Shown: one piece after another, positions 24,357 to 34,039 of the stretch
How the letters are laid out: each line of letters begins with the position of its first letter
Position numbering within the stretch: the stretch's first letter is position 1
Notes under the pieces: model-generated
The model's input: the letters and a program-made list of their open reading frames with translations, nothing else
Databases searched by the model: none
Told to the model about the DNA's origin: nothing
DNA from: CAYNTG01 sp964400105
Lineage (GTDB): Bacteria; UBP14; UBA6098
NCBI GenBank assembly: GCA_964400105.1
Contig: CAYNTG010000004.1
Span: 1-56,435 of the forward strand
Length of the DNA: 56,435 bases
Reading direction: 5' to 3'
Translations under genes and position numbers: made by a program

Positions 24357-26528
24357 TTATTTACGCACGATGGAGAGGTCAGCGTATCTGAGGAGAAGCT
24401 GTTTGGTGCCGTATTTAGGGAAAGCGACGGTGAGTATGGAATTATCGCCCCACCCTTTGATCGCGCGGACCTGGCCTCTTCCGAAGAATGGGTGTTCGAC
24501 GATCGTTCCCGGCTGGATGGAGCCTTCTTTTGCTTTGGATTTCCTGCCTTTCATGGACTCGAATATCTCTTTTTCGGCAATGGGTGTTCTCTTGCTCGAG
24601 TCGTCGATGAGCGACTTTGGGATTTCATCCACAAAGCGGCTTTGAACACCGGTGAACTCCTCGCCAAAACGGCGCCGAACCATCGCCCAAAGGAGCTTAA
24701 CATTCTTGCGCGCGCGCGTGACGGCGACATAGAAAAGCCGCCTTTCCTCCTCGAGCTCGGAATTCGATTCCATCGACCTGCCGATTGGGAAAAGCCCCTC
24801 CTCGAGACCGCAGATATAGACCACATCGAACTCCAAACCCTTCGCCGAATGGACGGTCATCAAACTTACCGAACCATCGTCCGGCCGATACTCATCGATA
24901 TTTGTAAGAAGCGAGGCCTCCGAAAGATAGGCATTTATCGATGGGTCTTCGGGGTGGGTATTTGCAAACTCGATTCCGGAATTCATAAGCTCGGAGAGGT
25001 TGTCGAGTCGCGCCCTCGCTTCGATACTGCCGTCGTCCTCGAGCATGGCCAGATATCCGCTTTCCCTAATGACCTGAGCGACCATCTCGCCGACATCGCT
25101 TTCCTTCGCCGCCATTCGAAGCCGCTCTATAAGCTCTATGAATTTACCGAATCCCTTGCGCGAAATGGATGGATAATCCGCGAGATCGCCTGTTAGAAGC
25201 GTCCCGTAAAGGCTCGAATCCCGCTTGTGCGCTTGCTCTATAAGACAACCCATCGAACGCATCCCGATACCGCGGCGCGGCATATTAACCACCCTTTTAA
25301 GCGAAATATCGTCTGACGGGTTATTTATCAGGCGGAAATAGGCTATGATATCCTTGATCTCCGCGCGGTCGAAAAATCGGATTCCGCCGATTATCACATG
25401 GGGAATATTCCTTCGCGTGAGCGCCTCTTCGAGAAGGCGCGAGTGCGCGTTGACCCGATACAGAATCGCTATCTCGCTGCCAGAAATCCCCGAATCGATA
25501 TCCTCCTTTATGGATTCCGCGATAACCTTCGCCTCGGAATACTCGTCTGGAAGCCTCCAAATCTCTATCTTATCGCCACGCTCGCCCTTCGTCCAAAGCG
25601 TCTTCTCGTGCCGTTCAGAATTTTGCGAGACGACGGAGCTGGCAGCCTCGAGTATCGTGCCGGTGCTGCGGTAATTCTGCTCCAGCCGAATTATACTCGT
25701 TCCGGGGTAATCCTCCGGGAATTCGAGAATATTGCGAACCTCCGCGCCGCGCCATCCGTATATCGACTGGTCGTCGTCGCCTACAACGGTAATATTTCCA
25801 TGCTCACTCGAAAGATGCCGCACAAGCTCGTATTGCGCACGGTTCGTATCCTGGAACTCATCGACCAAAACATAATTGAACTTTAGAGCATACTTTTTCC
25901 GAACGCTCTCATTCTCTTCGAGAAGCTGAACCGTGAGCATTATCATGTCGTCGAAATCCACGGCATTATTGGATTTTAATGCGTCTTGATAGGAAACCCA
26001 TAGCTTTGCGAGCGTCTTCTCCTTCGGCAAAGTAGCCGTTATCGAAAAGTCGTCGGCGCTTACAAGCCGGTTCTTGTAGCTCGATATGGCCCTAAGGATC
26101 GAGCGAGCGTCATGTTTTTTTGGGTCGAGTCCCGCGTCGGCAATAATATCCTTCATAAGACGGCGCTGGTCCAGACCGTCGTAGATCGAATAGTTCGGCC
26201 CGAGACCGATCTTCTCCGCCTCGAAACGAAGTATTCGACCGCACATCGAATGGAAAGTCCCGAGCCAAATGCCACCGAGCGAACTGCCGCATATCCTTTC
26301 GCAGCGCTCGCGCATTTCGCCCGCAGCCTTATTCGTGAATGTCACACCGAGGATTCCACGTGGATCGATACCCACCTCGAGAACGAGATAGGCTATCTTG
26401 TATGTTAAAAGGCGGGTTTTTCCGCTACCGGCACCAGCAAGAACGAGCACCGGACCCTCCGTTGCGAGAACCCCTTCGAGCTGTTTGTCGTTCAGGTCCT
26501 CAGAAAATCTGGTTCTCCCTGGCTTCAT
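24357..26528 (-). CDS. pcrA: ATP-dependent DNA helicase PcrA/UvrD
   Basis: A 723-aa superfamily 1A helicase of normal length; it unwinds DNA 3'-5' in repair and replication. Motifs in order: Q motif LNDKQLEGV; motif I LAGAGSGKTR at ~31-40; Ia GVTFTNKAAGEM; II VLVDEFQDTN at ~216-225; III VVGDDDQSIYGWRGA; IV RLEQNYRST; V SLMTVHSAKGLEFD; VI EERRLFYVAVTRARK. The C-terminal tail (GTIVEHPFFGRGQVRAIKG ... ILTVAFPKYGTKQL) is the PcrA Tudor-like domain that contacts RNA polymerase. The gene starts 1 bp after the stop of the lipoprotein upstream, so it is the last gene of the dnaN-gyrB transcription unit. Confidence 0.95.
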   Translation of the reverse strand: MKPGRTRFSEDLNDKQLEGVLATEGPVLVLAGAGSGKTRLLTYKIAYLVLEVGIDPRGILGVTFTNKAAGEMRERCERICGSSLGGIWLGTFHSMCGRILRFEAEKIGLGPNYSIYDGLDQRRLMKDIIADAGLDPKKHDARSILRAISSYKNRLVSADDFSITATLPKEKTLAKLWVSYQDALKSNNAVDFDDMIMLTVQLLEENESVRKKYALKFNYVLVDEFQDTNRAQYELVRHLSSEHGNITVVGDDDQSIYGWRGAEVRNILEFPEDYPGTSIIRLEQNYRSTGTILEAASSVVSQNSERHEKTLWTKGERGDKIEIWRLPDEYSEAKVIAESIKEDIDSGISGSEIAILYRVNAHSRLLEEALTRRNIPHVIIGGIRFFDRAEIKDIIAYFRLINNPSDDISLKRVVNMPRRGIGMRSMGCLIEQAHKRDSSLYGTLLTGDLADYPSISRKGFGKFIELIERLRMAAKESDVGEMVAQVIRESGYLAMLEDDGSIEARARLDNLSELMNSGIEFANTHPEDPSINAYLSEASLLTNIDEYRPDDGSVSLMTVHSAKGLEFDVVYICGLEEGLFPIGRSMESNSELEEERRLFYVAVTRARKNVKLLWAMVRRRFGEEFTGVQSRFVDEIPKSLIDDSSKRTPIAEKEIFESMKGRKSKAKEGSIQPGTIVEHPFFGRGQVRAIKGWGDNSILTVAFPKYGTKQLLLRYADLSIVRK

Positions 26529-26529
26529 A

Positions 26530-27336
26530 TCATCGCCCCGATATATTAATTACCGCGAGAACTCCACCCTCATCGACCGCCTCCCATCGCCCCGAAGACG
26601 ATATTCTTGGATCCGGGAAGTTCTTCCGAACCTCTTCCTCCGTCATATCCGAGGGTTTCTCGATATTATCGCTCACTCCGAACTGCATGACACGATTTAT
26701 CTCGCTATCCCAGGGATCGGGAGTGATAAAAGCGATGCATCCCTCCGAACACCATGCGAACCCTTGCGGATCGACGAGTGAACCCGTGTGAAAAACCATA
26801 CTCATATTGGATATATCGACCATGAAAAGGTCCATCGATCCCTCGGAACTTGGCGTTACATCGGCATCGACGACGATCGCGACATAACCCTCGCCCGGGC
26901 CGACATCGATCTCCTCCGCATTGTTTTTGATAGATGGATGTGTAAAAAAATCCTTCCTCTCGCCGCTCTTCAGGTCGAAACTATATACTCCATCCGATTC
27001 AGCATAAAGGAGCATATTCCCGCCCGGATAAAACTCGATCCGTTCCATATCCGAAGGAAACTCTCGAACGCCGAATGTCGTGTCGATCTCGCCGTTTTGA
27101 GGGTTCACCACGGCTAGCCAAAGCTCGACCGTCAGTCTCGCGTTTCTTCTTATCCCATCGACCACGAAACCCCTCTCAATTTTTTTTGAATATGCCACGA
27201 GTGTATCCCCGTTCCACGCGGTCGATATTATCCTCGCCTGCTCATAATCGGTAACCTTGCCTCCACCACATCCCGCGAAGATAATCGTAAGTAATATGGA
27301 AAATATAAGATATGATACCAATTTCGTCTTGTGCAA
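26530..27336 (-). CDS. Lipoprotein with propeller-like repeats
   Basis: A 268-aa protein from a TTG start with GGAGG five bases upstream. The signal ends in a lipobox (LLTIIFAGC, Cys ~22) then GGGK. The rest reads as TolB-like beta strands: RIEFYPGGNMLLYAESDG, GFAWCSEGCIAFITPD, RISSSGRWEAVDEGG. It lies between gyrB (18-bp gap) and pcrA (1-bp gap), so it is co-expressed with replication genes although it should sit in an envelope membrane. Function unknown. Confidence 0.78.
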   Translation of the reverse strand: MHKTKLVSYLIFSILLTIIFAGCGGGKVTDYEQARIISTAWNGDTLVAYSKKIERGFVVDGIRRNARLTVELWLAVVNPQNGEIDTTFGVREFPSDMERIEFYPGGNMLLYAESDGVYSFDLKSGERKDFFTHPSIKNNAEEIDVGPGEGYVAIVVDADVTPSSEGSMDLFMVDISNMSMVFHTGSLVDPQGFAWCSEGCIAFITPDPWDSEINRVMQFGVSDNIEKPSDMTEEEVRKNFPDPRISSSGRWEAVDEGGVLAVINISGR

Positions 27337-27354
27337 TTCATCCTCCGAAAGCGG

Positions 27355-29781
27355 CTATACATCGAGATTTGTGACATCGAGTGCGTTCACCTCGATGAAT
27401 TTCCGCCTCGGCTCGACCTTATCCCCCATCAGGGTCGAGAAAATAAGGTCCGCCTCGGCGGCATCCTCGAGCCGCACCTGAAGCAACCTTCTCTTATCAA
27501 TATCCATTGTGGTTTCCCAAAGTTGATCTGGATTCATTTCTCCCAAACCTTTGTAACGCTGTATCTTTTTGCCCTTACGCCCAGAATCGAGGACGAATTT
27601 TAAAAGCTCGCCAAAACGCTCGAAAACCATCTCTTCGCCGTTGTAAATCGCCTTGAGCGGCGGCCTTGCAAAACGAGAAAGCTTCGCTGCCGACCTCTTC
27701 AATTCCCTGAACTCGGGCGAACCCAAAAAATCGAAATCGAGAACAACCTCACCCTTTATCTCTCTTCTCGAATACTCGATAACCCCCGACCAAGCAAGAT
27801 GTTCGATGTCGCGAACCGAACGAACCGAAATATCGAAACCGATTCTCGACAACTCTACCTTAATCCTATTAAGCTCCTCCAACAAATCGACCTGATCCTC
27901 TCCGAGCTTCGAGTTTAACCTCTCGCTTAATGCGATTTTTTCAACCACATCAGGCGTGCAGCCCCGACGAATAAAATATCCCTTGATGCGCCCGAACCTC
28001 GAAACCTGATTGAGGAAGGCCTCTAATCTTTTGCCGGTAAGTTCCCGTGTGCCGTCCTGGCTGAGAAGTCTCAGTGTCTTCGCGCCCTCCTCGATCAAAA
28101 ATTCGTGCATCCGCTCTTCGTCGAGTATATATATCTTCTTGCTTTTCTGCTTCAAACCATAAAGCGGCGGCTGCGCTATATATAGATACCCTCTCTCGAT
28201 AATCTCCCGCATCTGCCTGAAGAAAAATGTCAAAAGGAGCGTCTTGATATGCGCGCCATCGACATCGGCGTCGGTCATAATGATAATTCTATGATAACGG
28301 ATCTTCTCGATATTGAATTCCTCTTCGCCGATTCCGCAACCGAGCGCGGTTATAAGGTCGAGAATCACCTGGCTTTTGAGCATCCTATCGAAACGCGCCT
28401 TTTCGACGTTCAATATCTTCCCGCGTAAAGGTAACACAGCTTGAAACTTCTTATCTCTGCCCTGTTTAGCGCTGCCACCTGCCGAATCCCCCTCGACGAT
28501 GAATATCTCGGATTCCGCCGGGTCCCTATTTTGGCAGTCGGCAAGCTTCCCGGGAAGCGCGCCGGAATCGAGAACCGATTTCCTTCGCGCCAACTCACGA
28601 GCCTTACGCGCAGCCTCGCGTGCACGAAGCGCGCTCATAACCTTTATGATTATCATTTTGCCGATCTGTGGGTTCTCTTCGAGATATGCGCCTAAATACT
28701 CGTTCATCGCTTGCTCGACGATCCCCTTGATCTCGGAATTTCCGAGGCGGGCCTTCGTCTGGCCCTCGAACTGCGGATTTGGCAGCTTGACGGAAACCAC
28801 CACAATCAATCCCTCGCGCACATCGTTGCCGGATAACGCTTTCTCGTCTTTTATCAGTTTCTTATCTTTGGCATAGTTGTTAAGCGTTCTGGTCAGAGCG
28901 GCCTTGAATCCGGTCTCGTGGGTCCCGCCGGACACCGTATTTATATTATTTGCGAATGTATAGATCGTGCTATTATAGCTATCGTTATACTGAAGCGCGA
29001 TTTCGACCGTCACACCGTCTTTTATCTTCTCAAAATAAAACGGCTTACTTCCGATGGTATTCCTTGCGCCATTCAAGTATTGAACAAATTCCTTGATCCC
29101 GCCTTTATACAGGAACTTGTTAACCTTCGCTTCTTTACCTTCTTCAACACGTTCGTCGGTAATCTCTATCCTTAATCCCCTGTTAAGAAAAGCAAGCTCG
29201 CGAAGCCTCGAAGAAAGCGTTTCAAAAGAGAACTCCAAAACCTCGAATATCTTCGGATCTGGCGAGAATGTTATTTTTGTGCCATGTTTATTGGTTTCTC
29301 CGCCTTTTTCGAGAGGTGAATCTGGCACTCCTCTTTGATAAGTTTGCCTATAAACATTTCCATCGCGCCATACGATAAGCTCAAGGTTATTCGAAAGTGC
29401 GTTCACGACGCTTACCCCGACTCCATGAAGCCCTCCGGAAACCTTATAGCTATTATTGTCGAATTTCCCGCCGGCGTGGAGCTTCGTCATTACGACCTCA
29501 GCCGCAGAGATATTCTCCTTTTTATGCAGATCAACAGGGATTCCGCGTCCATTATCCACTACGGTAATCGAACCCTCTGTATGGATGTTGATCTTGATTA
29601 GAGTGCATTCTCCGGCTAGCGCCTCGTCTATCGAATTATCGACAACCTCGTAAACAAGATGGTGAAGCCCCTCTGTCGATGTGGAACCGATATACATAGC
29701 GGGCCTTTTCCGCACCGCATCTAGACCTTCCAACACCTTAATGGAATCTGCTGAATAACCCTTATTATTTTCTGTACTCAT
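27355..29781 (-). CDS. gyrB: DNA gyrase subunit B
   Basis: An 808-aa protein, the ATPase/TOPRIM subunit of gyrase, which adds negative supercoils. GHKL ATPase: DAVRKRPAMYIGSTSTEGLH at ~20-39, EVVDNSIDEALAG, DNGRGIPVD, SGGLHGVGVSVVNALS. TOPRIM: EIFIVEGDSAGGSA near ~430 and TDADVDGAHIKTLLL. The C-terminus has QRYKGLGEMNPDQLWETTMD. The ~170-residue insert between TOPRIM and tail, as in the long GyrB of Proteobacteria and Bacteroidota, accounts for the 808-aa length. ParE is the alternative, but placement with dnaN-recF favours GyrB. The start ATG has GGAAATT upstream. Confidence 0.95.
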   Translation of the reverse strand: MSTENNKGYSADSIKVLEGLDAVRKRPAMYIGSTSTEGLHHLVYEVVDNSIDEALAGECTLIKINIHTEGSITVVDNGRGIPVDLHKKENISAAEVVMTKLHAGGKFDNNSYKVSGGLHGVGVSVVNALSNNLELIVWRDGNVYRQTYQRGVPDSPLEKGGETNKHGTKITFSPDPKIFEVLEFSFETLSSRLRELAFLNRGLRIEITDERVEEGKEAKVNKFLYKGGIKEFVQYLNGARNTIGSKPFYFEKIKDGVTVEIALQYNDSYNSTIYTFANNINTVSGGTHETGFKAALTRTLNNYAKDKKLIKDEKALSGNDVREGLIVVVSVKLPNPQFEGQTKARLGNSEIKGIVEQAMNEYLGAYLEENPQIGKMIIIKVMSALRAREAARKARELARRKSVLDSGALPGKLADCQNRDPAESEIFIVEGDSAGGSAKQGRDKKFQAVLPLRGKILNVEKARFDRMLKSQVILDLITALGCGIGEEEFNIEKIRYHRIIIMTDADVDGAHIKTLLLTFFFRQMREIIERGYLYIAQPPLYGLKQKSKKIYILDEERMHEFLIEEGAKTLRLLSQDGTRELTGKRLEAFLNQVSRFGRIKGYFIRRGCTPDVVEKIALSERLNSKLGEDQVDLLEELNRIKVELSRIGFDISVRSVRDIEHLAWSGVIEYSRREIKGEVVLDFDFLGSPEFRELKRSAAKLSRFARPPLKAIYNGEEMVFERFGELLKFVLDSGRKGKKIQRYKGLGEMNPDQLWETTMDIDKRRLLQVRLEDAAEADLIFSTLMGDKVEPRRKFIEVNALDVTNLDV

Positions 29782-29794
29782 AATTTCCGTTCAA

Positions 29795-30076
29795 TCATAA
29801 TAGATGAATTCTCGATACCCTTTTTTCTCCAAAAAAATCGTTTATTTTCTCGACTATGTCCTCTTTCATAAGCGATAATTCGTTCCTCCACGCCGAATCA
29901 TCGGCGCGCACGAATAGTATCCTATGCTCTATGGCTATCGCCTTTGCTTGGCTTGCGAGCCTTTCCCCGACTATCTCCGCCCATTTTTCAATAACCTCCG
30001 CTTCCTCGATCCCGCCCATCAATCCTCGACCGCTCAAAATCCGCCTTATGATCGACGATATCGGTTCCGGCTGCAT
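29795..30076 (-). CDS. dciA: DciA (DUF721), replicative helicase loader
   Basis: A 93-aa protein whose ATG directly follows the recF stop (TAAATG). It shows the DUF721 pattern: IEEAEVIEKWAEIVGERLA at ~22-40, then AIAIEHRILFVRADDSAWRNELSLMKEDIVEKIN. DciA is the ancestral bacterial protein that loads the replicative helicase DnaB where DnaC/DnaI are absent. Its position between recF and gyrB, next to a candidate origin, fits. The recF-dciA-gyrB order is common in many phyla. At the short end of family length. Confidence 0.9.
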   Translation of the reverse strand: MQPEPISSIIRRILSGRGLMGGIEEAEVIEKWAEIVGERLASQAKAIAIEHRILFVRADDSAWRNELSLMKEDIVEKINDFFGEKRVSRIHLL

Positions 30077-31189
30077 TTAATGCTCCCTTCTAACTAAACC
30101 AACACCATCGAAAACGAACAGCGCGCCGTCAATTCCTTTTGGAGCGTCTATTTCCCTCGGTGATGTCATAATAACCTGTCCGAATCGCGACGCCACATCC
30201 GTAAATCTCGATGTATTTTCCGGGTCGAGTTCCGCAAAACAGTCATCCAAAAGCAGCGTTACAACGTCCTCAGTCTTTTTGTTAAGAATATCGGATGCCG
30301 CGAATATCACCGATATCGACGCGGCGCGCGCCTGTCCCCAACTCCCAAACCGCGAAAGCCGATCGCCGTTGCGTAAAAACAAAAACTCGTCTCGATGCGG
30401 GCCTATCGCCGTCTCGCCGTTGTCGAGGTCGAGACGCCTTCTCGCCGCAAGTTTTTCCTTATAATTTTCCTCTATCTCTCCTACACCCATATCCCCAACA
30501 CGAATCGTAGGTTTGTATTCTATCGAAAGATCACCTCCATCGCCACCCAAAATCTCATTGTAAATATCGCCGCTTAACCCCCTAATAACATCCAAAAAAC
30601 GAGCACGCCCCTCCATAATAAACGCAGCTTTTGGTGCCAGTGCTTCATCCCATGTCTCAATTAAAAGCTGTCCACCGGCGATCTTGCCGCTACGCTCACC
30701 TTTAAGTGCGGCATTCCTCTCCGAGACAAGCCTTCTATATTGTCCGAGATTAAGCGTATATTCATGGCTCATCTGGCAAAGAACAGAATCTATCATTCGA
30801 CGGCGCACAGACGGCGATCCCTTAACGAGGTCTATCTCCTGCGGACCGATGGTCGTCATTGGAAACACACCCAAAAGCTCGGACATCTTCGGCGCGCGCT
30901 TCCCGCTGATATATACCTCTTTTCGTCCGCCTCTCTTGAGTTTGATAGAAACATCTTGTCTTCTGGAAGTCCCTTTTCCAGCAACGACAGCGAATACCTC
31001 GCCATCGGATATTACATCGGTGCTTCGCTCCGACCACGGCGAACCACCGAGACCCAAATGCAACATAGCCTCGAGAAGACTCGTCTTCCCAACGCCGTTT
31101 GGTCCGATAATTCGGTTGAATTTATCGTCGAGGTCGAGCTCCGCCTTGTTGTAAGCTCTAAAATTTTGAAGACGAAGCTTCGATATCAA
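30077..31189 (-). CDS. recF: DNA replication/repair protein RecF
   Basis: A 370-aa ABC-type ATPase that helps load RecA at gaps. N-terminus LRLQNFRAYNKAELDLD; Walker A IGPNGVGKTSLLEA at ~28-41; QEIDLVKGSPSVRRRMID in the middle; GPHRDEFLFLRNG at ~254-266; signature SWGQARAASISVIFA; Walker B TLLLDDCFAELDPENT; D-loop region VIMTSPREID. Its ATG overlaps the dnaN stop by 4 bp (ATGA), so expression is coupled to dnaN. Confidence 0.96.
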   Translation of the reverse strand: MISKLRLQNFRAYNKAELDLDDKFNRIIGPNGVGKTSLLEAMLHLGLGGSPWSERSTDVISDGEVFAVVAGKGTSRRQDVSIKLKRGGRKEVYISGKRAPKMSELLGVFPMTTIGPQEIDLVKGSPSVRRRMIDSVLCQMSHEYTLNLGQYRRLVSERNAALKGERSGKIAGGQLLIETWDEALAPKAAFIMEGRARFLDVIRGLSGDIYNEILGGDGGDLSIEYKPTIRVGDMGVGEIEENYKEKLAARRRLDLDNGETAIGPHRDEFLFLRNGDRLSRFGSWGQARAASISVIFAASDILNKKTEDVVTLLLDDCFAELDPENTSRFTDVASRFGQVIMTSPREIDAPKGIDGALFVFDGVGLVRREH

Positions 31190-32319
31190 TCCTCTTCCTC
31201 CGGGAGCCTCAACGGCATGAGAATCGACAGATATTCCTCGCCCTCTTTCTGCGGAAGCGGCACTATAAGTGTCGCGGAGAGCGAATTCTTCAAAAGAAAC
31301 TTCACCTCGTCGGTCTCTAAATGCCTTAGAACCTCGAGAATATAATTGGAATTAAATCCTATGTTTATCGGCTCGCTCGAAAACTCTATGGGAATCTCCT
31401 CATACGCTTCTCCGCCAACGTCGTAATCCGTGCAACTCAATGCCATCTTGTTCCCACCGATAGACATTTTTACCAGATGGGTCAACGGATTCGACAGGAC
31501 AGACGCCCTTTTTATCGCGGAAATAAGCAAAGAGCCGTCGGCTATCATCGCCTTATCGTTATCACGCGGCAGAACATTTTCGTAATCCGGAAATCGCTCG
31601 GTGATAAGTTTTGTCGTAAGCGTTAAGTTGCCGACCTCGAACCGCGCCGTTCCATTTCCTAACTTAACAAAAACATCTCCCTCCGCATCGCCGATCATCT
31701 TTATAAAATGCCCTACGCTTTTTGCAGGAAGTATTATCTCCTTCTCAACATCTCCATCGATCTCGACCTTGACGTCTTTTTTTATCAGCGTCAATCTATG
31801 CCCATCGGTTGCCACCGCTATAAGTTTGCCCTTAGTAATCTTTAAAAACAACCCTGAAAGCGCTATCCTCGCTACATCGGCAGAAATTGCAAACGAGGTT
31901 TTCGTAACTATCCTTTTTATATCCTCCACCGATAAATTAAAATCGACGGTCTCATCTTTCATAATATCCTCTGCAGGATAATCCACCCTTTCCACACCGG
32001 ATACATAAAACCTGCCAGCTCCTTGCGATATCTCCACGCGATTTTTTTCCCTTTTAATATGAACTTCTCCCGGTGCAAACTCCCTCAATAGCTCGAAAAG
32101 CTTCTTTGCCGGCAATGCATACTCGCCATCCTTTATAACCTTAGCCTCGAGCTCTCCAACCATGGAAACATCCATGTCTGTTCCCATGATCGATACCTTA
32201 TCGCCAGATGCCGATATCAAGACATTCATAAGCACCGGATGTGTTGAACGACCGGGAATAACCGATTGAACGTTGCTCAGAACATCATATAGGTTTCCTC
32301 GTTCACAGGTGAATTCCAT
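31186..32319 (-). CDS. dnaN: DNA polymerase III beta subunit (sliding clamp)
   Basis: A 377-aa ring-forming processivity clamp. The three-domain beta pattern is recognisable: N-terminus MEFTCERGNLYDVLSNVQSV, PVLMNVLISA; middle KTSFAISADVARIALSGLFL and VATDGHRLTLIKKDV; last domain NSNYILEVLRHLETDEVKF and a C-terminal LIVPLPQKEGEEYLSILMPLRL. A strong ribosome site, GAGGAGTAAGG, precedes the ATG. First gene after the candidate oriC; recF overlaps it. Confidence 0.96.
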   Translation of the reverse strand: MEFTCERGNLYDVLSNVQSVIPGRSTHPVLMNVLISASGDKVSIMGTDMDVSMVGELEAKVIKDGEYALPAKKLFELLREFAPGEVHIKREKNRVEISQGAGRFYVSGVERVDYPAEDIMKDETVDFNLSVEDIKRIVTKTSFAISADVARIALSGLFLKITKGKLIAVATDGHRLTLIKKDVKVEIDGDVEKEIILPAKSVGHFIKMIGDAEGDVFVKLGNGTARFEVGNLTLTTKLITERFPDYENVLPRDNDKAMIADGSLLISAIKRASVLSNPLTHLVKMSIGGNKMALSCTDYDVGGEAYEEIPIEFSSEPINIGFNSNYILEVLRHLETDEVKFLLKNSLSATLIVPLPQKEGEEYLSILMPLRLPEEED

Positions 32320-32419
32320 CCTTACTCCTCATTTAAAGAAATCGATACAAATCTAAGTTAATTTAATGAATATTAGTTAAAAAACAAGGGAAAATGAAAA
32401 TATAGAGGATGGTATTTTT

Positions 32420-32650
32420 GGCTCTCTCTTTATTAAAAAAAGATAAGTTCTTAAAGAAATAGTAATAGTAATAAGGATGTTAATTGTGTGGAGAACATAA
32501 AAAATTATCTGTAAAACGATAAAGGAAAAGAAGTTAGAAAGAATACAATAATAACATCAAAATGTTAAAAAAGTGTTAAAGATAAAGCGGTTATCCAACT
32601 GAAATATAAAAATGTTGATTTAGCCCGAATAGCACACATTTATACAAACC
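32420..32650. other. Candidate replication origin (oriC) between dnaA and dnaN
   Basis: The 370-bp dnaA-dnaN gap (32320-32689) is very AT-rich. It holds TGTGGAGAA (32487-32495), one mismatch from the DnaA box TGTGNATAA. Twelve bases away are five successive TAG/TAA triplets (32460-32474), next to an A/T stretch at 32420-32459. That is the box - DnaA-trio - unwinding-element order of Bacillus subtilis oriC, in the same orientation relative to dnaA and dnaN. Further weak boxes are TTATCCAAC (32591-32599) and TTATACAAA (32640-32648). No reading frame is present. Confidence 0.65.
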
Positions 32651-32689
32651 GAAACGACACAGGTTATAAACTGGCTATAAACATGAAAA

Positions 32690-34039
32690 TTATAGTCGAA
32701 GATCGGAACGAAGATGGGCAATCTTATCCGCGAGGCTAGAGTCCACTCGAATTTTGTTACGGATGCACTTGACTGCATGTATAACCGTCGAATGATCGCG
32801 GCCGCCGAAGTATAATCCTATAGTCTTCAGGGAGTTATCGGTGAACTCTCTTGAAAGATACATTGCAACCTGCCTCGCCATAGCTAGCGGTTGTGTCCTC
32901 CGGCTGTTCTGTAGAGATTTTTCCGGAACGCCGAAAACAGATGCAACCTCTTTGCATATCACAGGGAGACCAACAGGATTCGTCTGGAAGCCGTTGGTAT
33001 AGTGGCTTATAACGTCGCGGGCAACATTAATATCTATGTCGCATCCGGTGATGGAGGCGTAAGCGAGAAGCCTGATGAGCGTCCCTTCGAGCTCGCGGAT
33101 GTTCGAGGTGATGTTCTCGGCGATGAAAACAAGGATGTCCTCGTTCAGCGCGATTCCGTCGAACTCAGATTTCCTTCTGAGGATAGCTATGCGACTCTCG
33201 ATATCCGGTGGGTGAATATCGACTACCAAACCCCACTTAAGCCGGGATAAAAGTCTCTCTTCCAATCCGGTTATCGAAGAAGGAGAGACATCGCTCGTGA
33301 GGACTATTTGTTTTCCTTTTTGGTAAAGCGAATTGAAGATATGAAAAAACTCGCTTTGGATCGACTCCTTGCCGGAAAAGAATTGAACGTCGTCGACTAG
33401 AAGCACGTCGACATTCCTATAGACGCGGTTGAACTCCGCTGTGGTCTTGGATATAAGGCTCCCGATGAACTCGTTTGTGAACCTCTCACTGGTAACGTAG
33501 ATGACCTTCTTCCTCGGATTTTCCTCTTTGATGAAGTGGCCAATAGCCTGAATCAAATGCGTCTTTCCCAAACCGGTGCCGGCGTATATAAATAATGGCG
33601 AATACTTGCTTTTTCCGGGGGCTTCGGCAACGGCGAGAGCCGCCGCATGCGAAAAATGGTTGAAGCTACCTACCACGAAGGAATCGAATGTATATTTTGG
33701 GTTGAGATGCCGATCCTCGGATGCCGTGTCGGAATCGTAACGCTTATATTTCGTTAGCTCTGGGACGTTATATGAATATGTTCCATCCACTTTTGGAATA
33801 GCGAATGTCAGCTTATAGGAGTCACCAAACTTTTTCGAGATGATGTCGAACATCATCTCGAGATGATGTTGTTCGAGCCAATCCGCCGTGAAATGATCGC
33901 GAATCTCGACGACGAGATTATCCCCCTCTGCAGAAATTCCCTTCGTATTTTCAAACCAGGTCGCGAAGCTCTGTCTATTGATCATCGACCTAATTTCTGA
34001 TAAACAACTAACCCAAAGTTCCTCGTTGTTTTCGGACAT
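32690..34039 (-). CDS. dnaA: Chromosomal replication initiator DnaA
   Basis: A 449-aa protein of usual length. Domain I at ~1-80 (WVSCLSEIRSMINRQSFATWF). AAA+ domain III starts near YTFDSFVVGSFNHFSHAAALAV (~107), with Walker A YAGTGLGKTH at ~152-161, Walker B VDVLLVDDVQFF, and sensor SRLKWGLVVDIHPPD. Domain IV carries the DnaA signature IGLYFGGRDHSTVIHAVKCI, which contacts DnaA boxes. A far-upstream promoter (34306-34334) would give a ~260-nt leader. The gene reads toward the candidate oriC and dnaN. Confidence 0.97.
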   Translation of the reverse strand: MSENNEELWVSCLSEIRSMINRQSFATWFENTKGISAEGDNLVVEIRDHFTADWLEQHHLEMMFDIISKKFGDSYKLTFAIPKVDGTYSYNVPELTKYKRYDSDTASEDRHLNPKYTFDSFVVGSFNHFSHAAALAVAEAPGKSKYSPLFIYAGTGLGKTHLIQAIGHFIKEENPRKKVIYVTSERFTNEFIGSLISKTTAEFNRVYRNVDVLLVDDVQFFSGKESIQSEFFHIFNSLYQKGKQIVLTSDVSPSSITGLEERLLSRLKWGLVVDIHPPDIESRIAILRRKSEFDGIALNEDILVFIAENITSNIRELEGTLIRLLAYASITGCDIDINVARDVISHYTNGFQTNPVGLPVICKEVASVFGVPEKSLQNSRRTQPLAMARQVAMYLSREFTDNSLKTIGLYFGGRDHSTVIHAVKCIRNKIRVDSSLADKIAHLRSDLRL

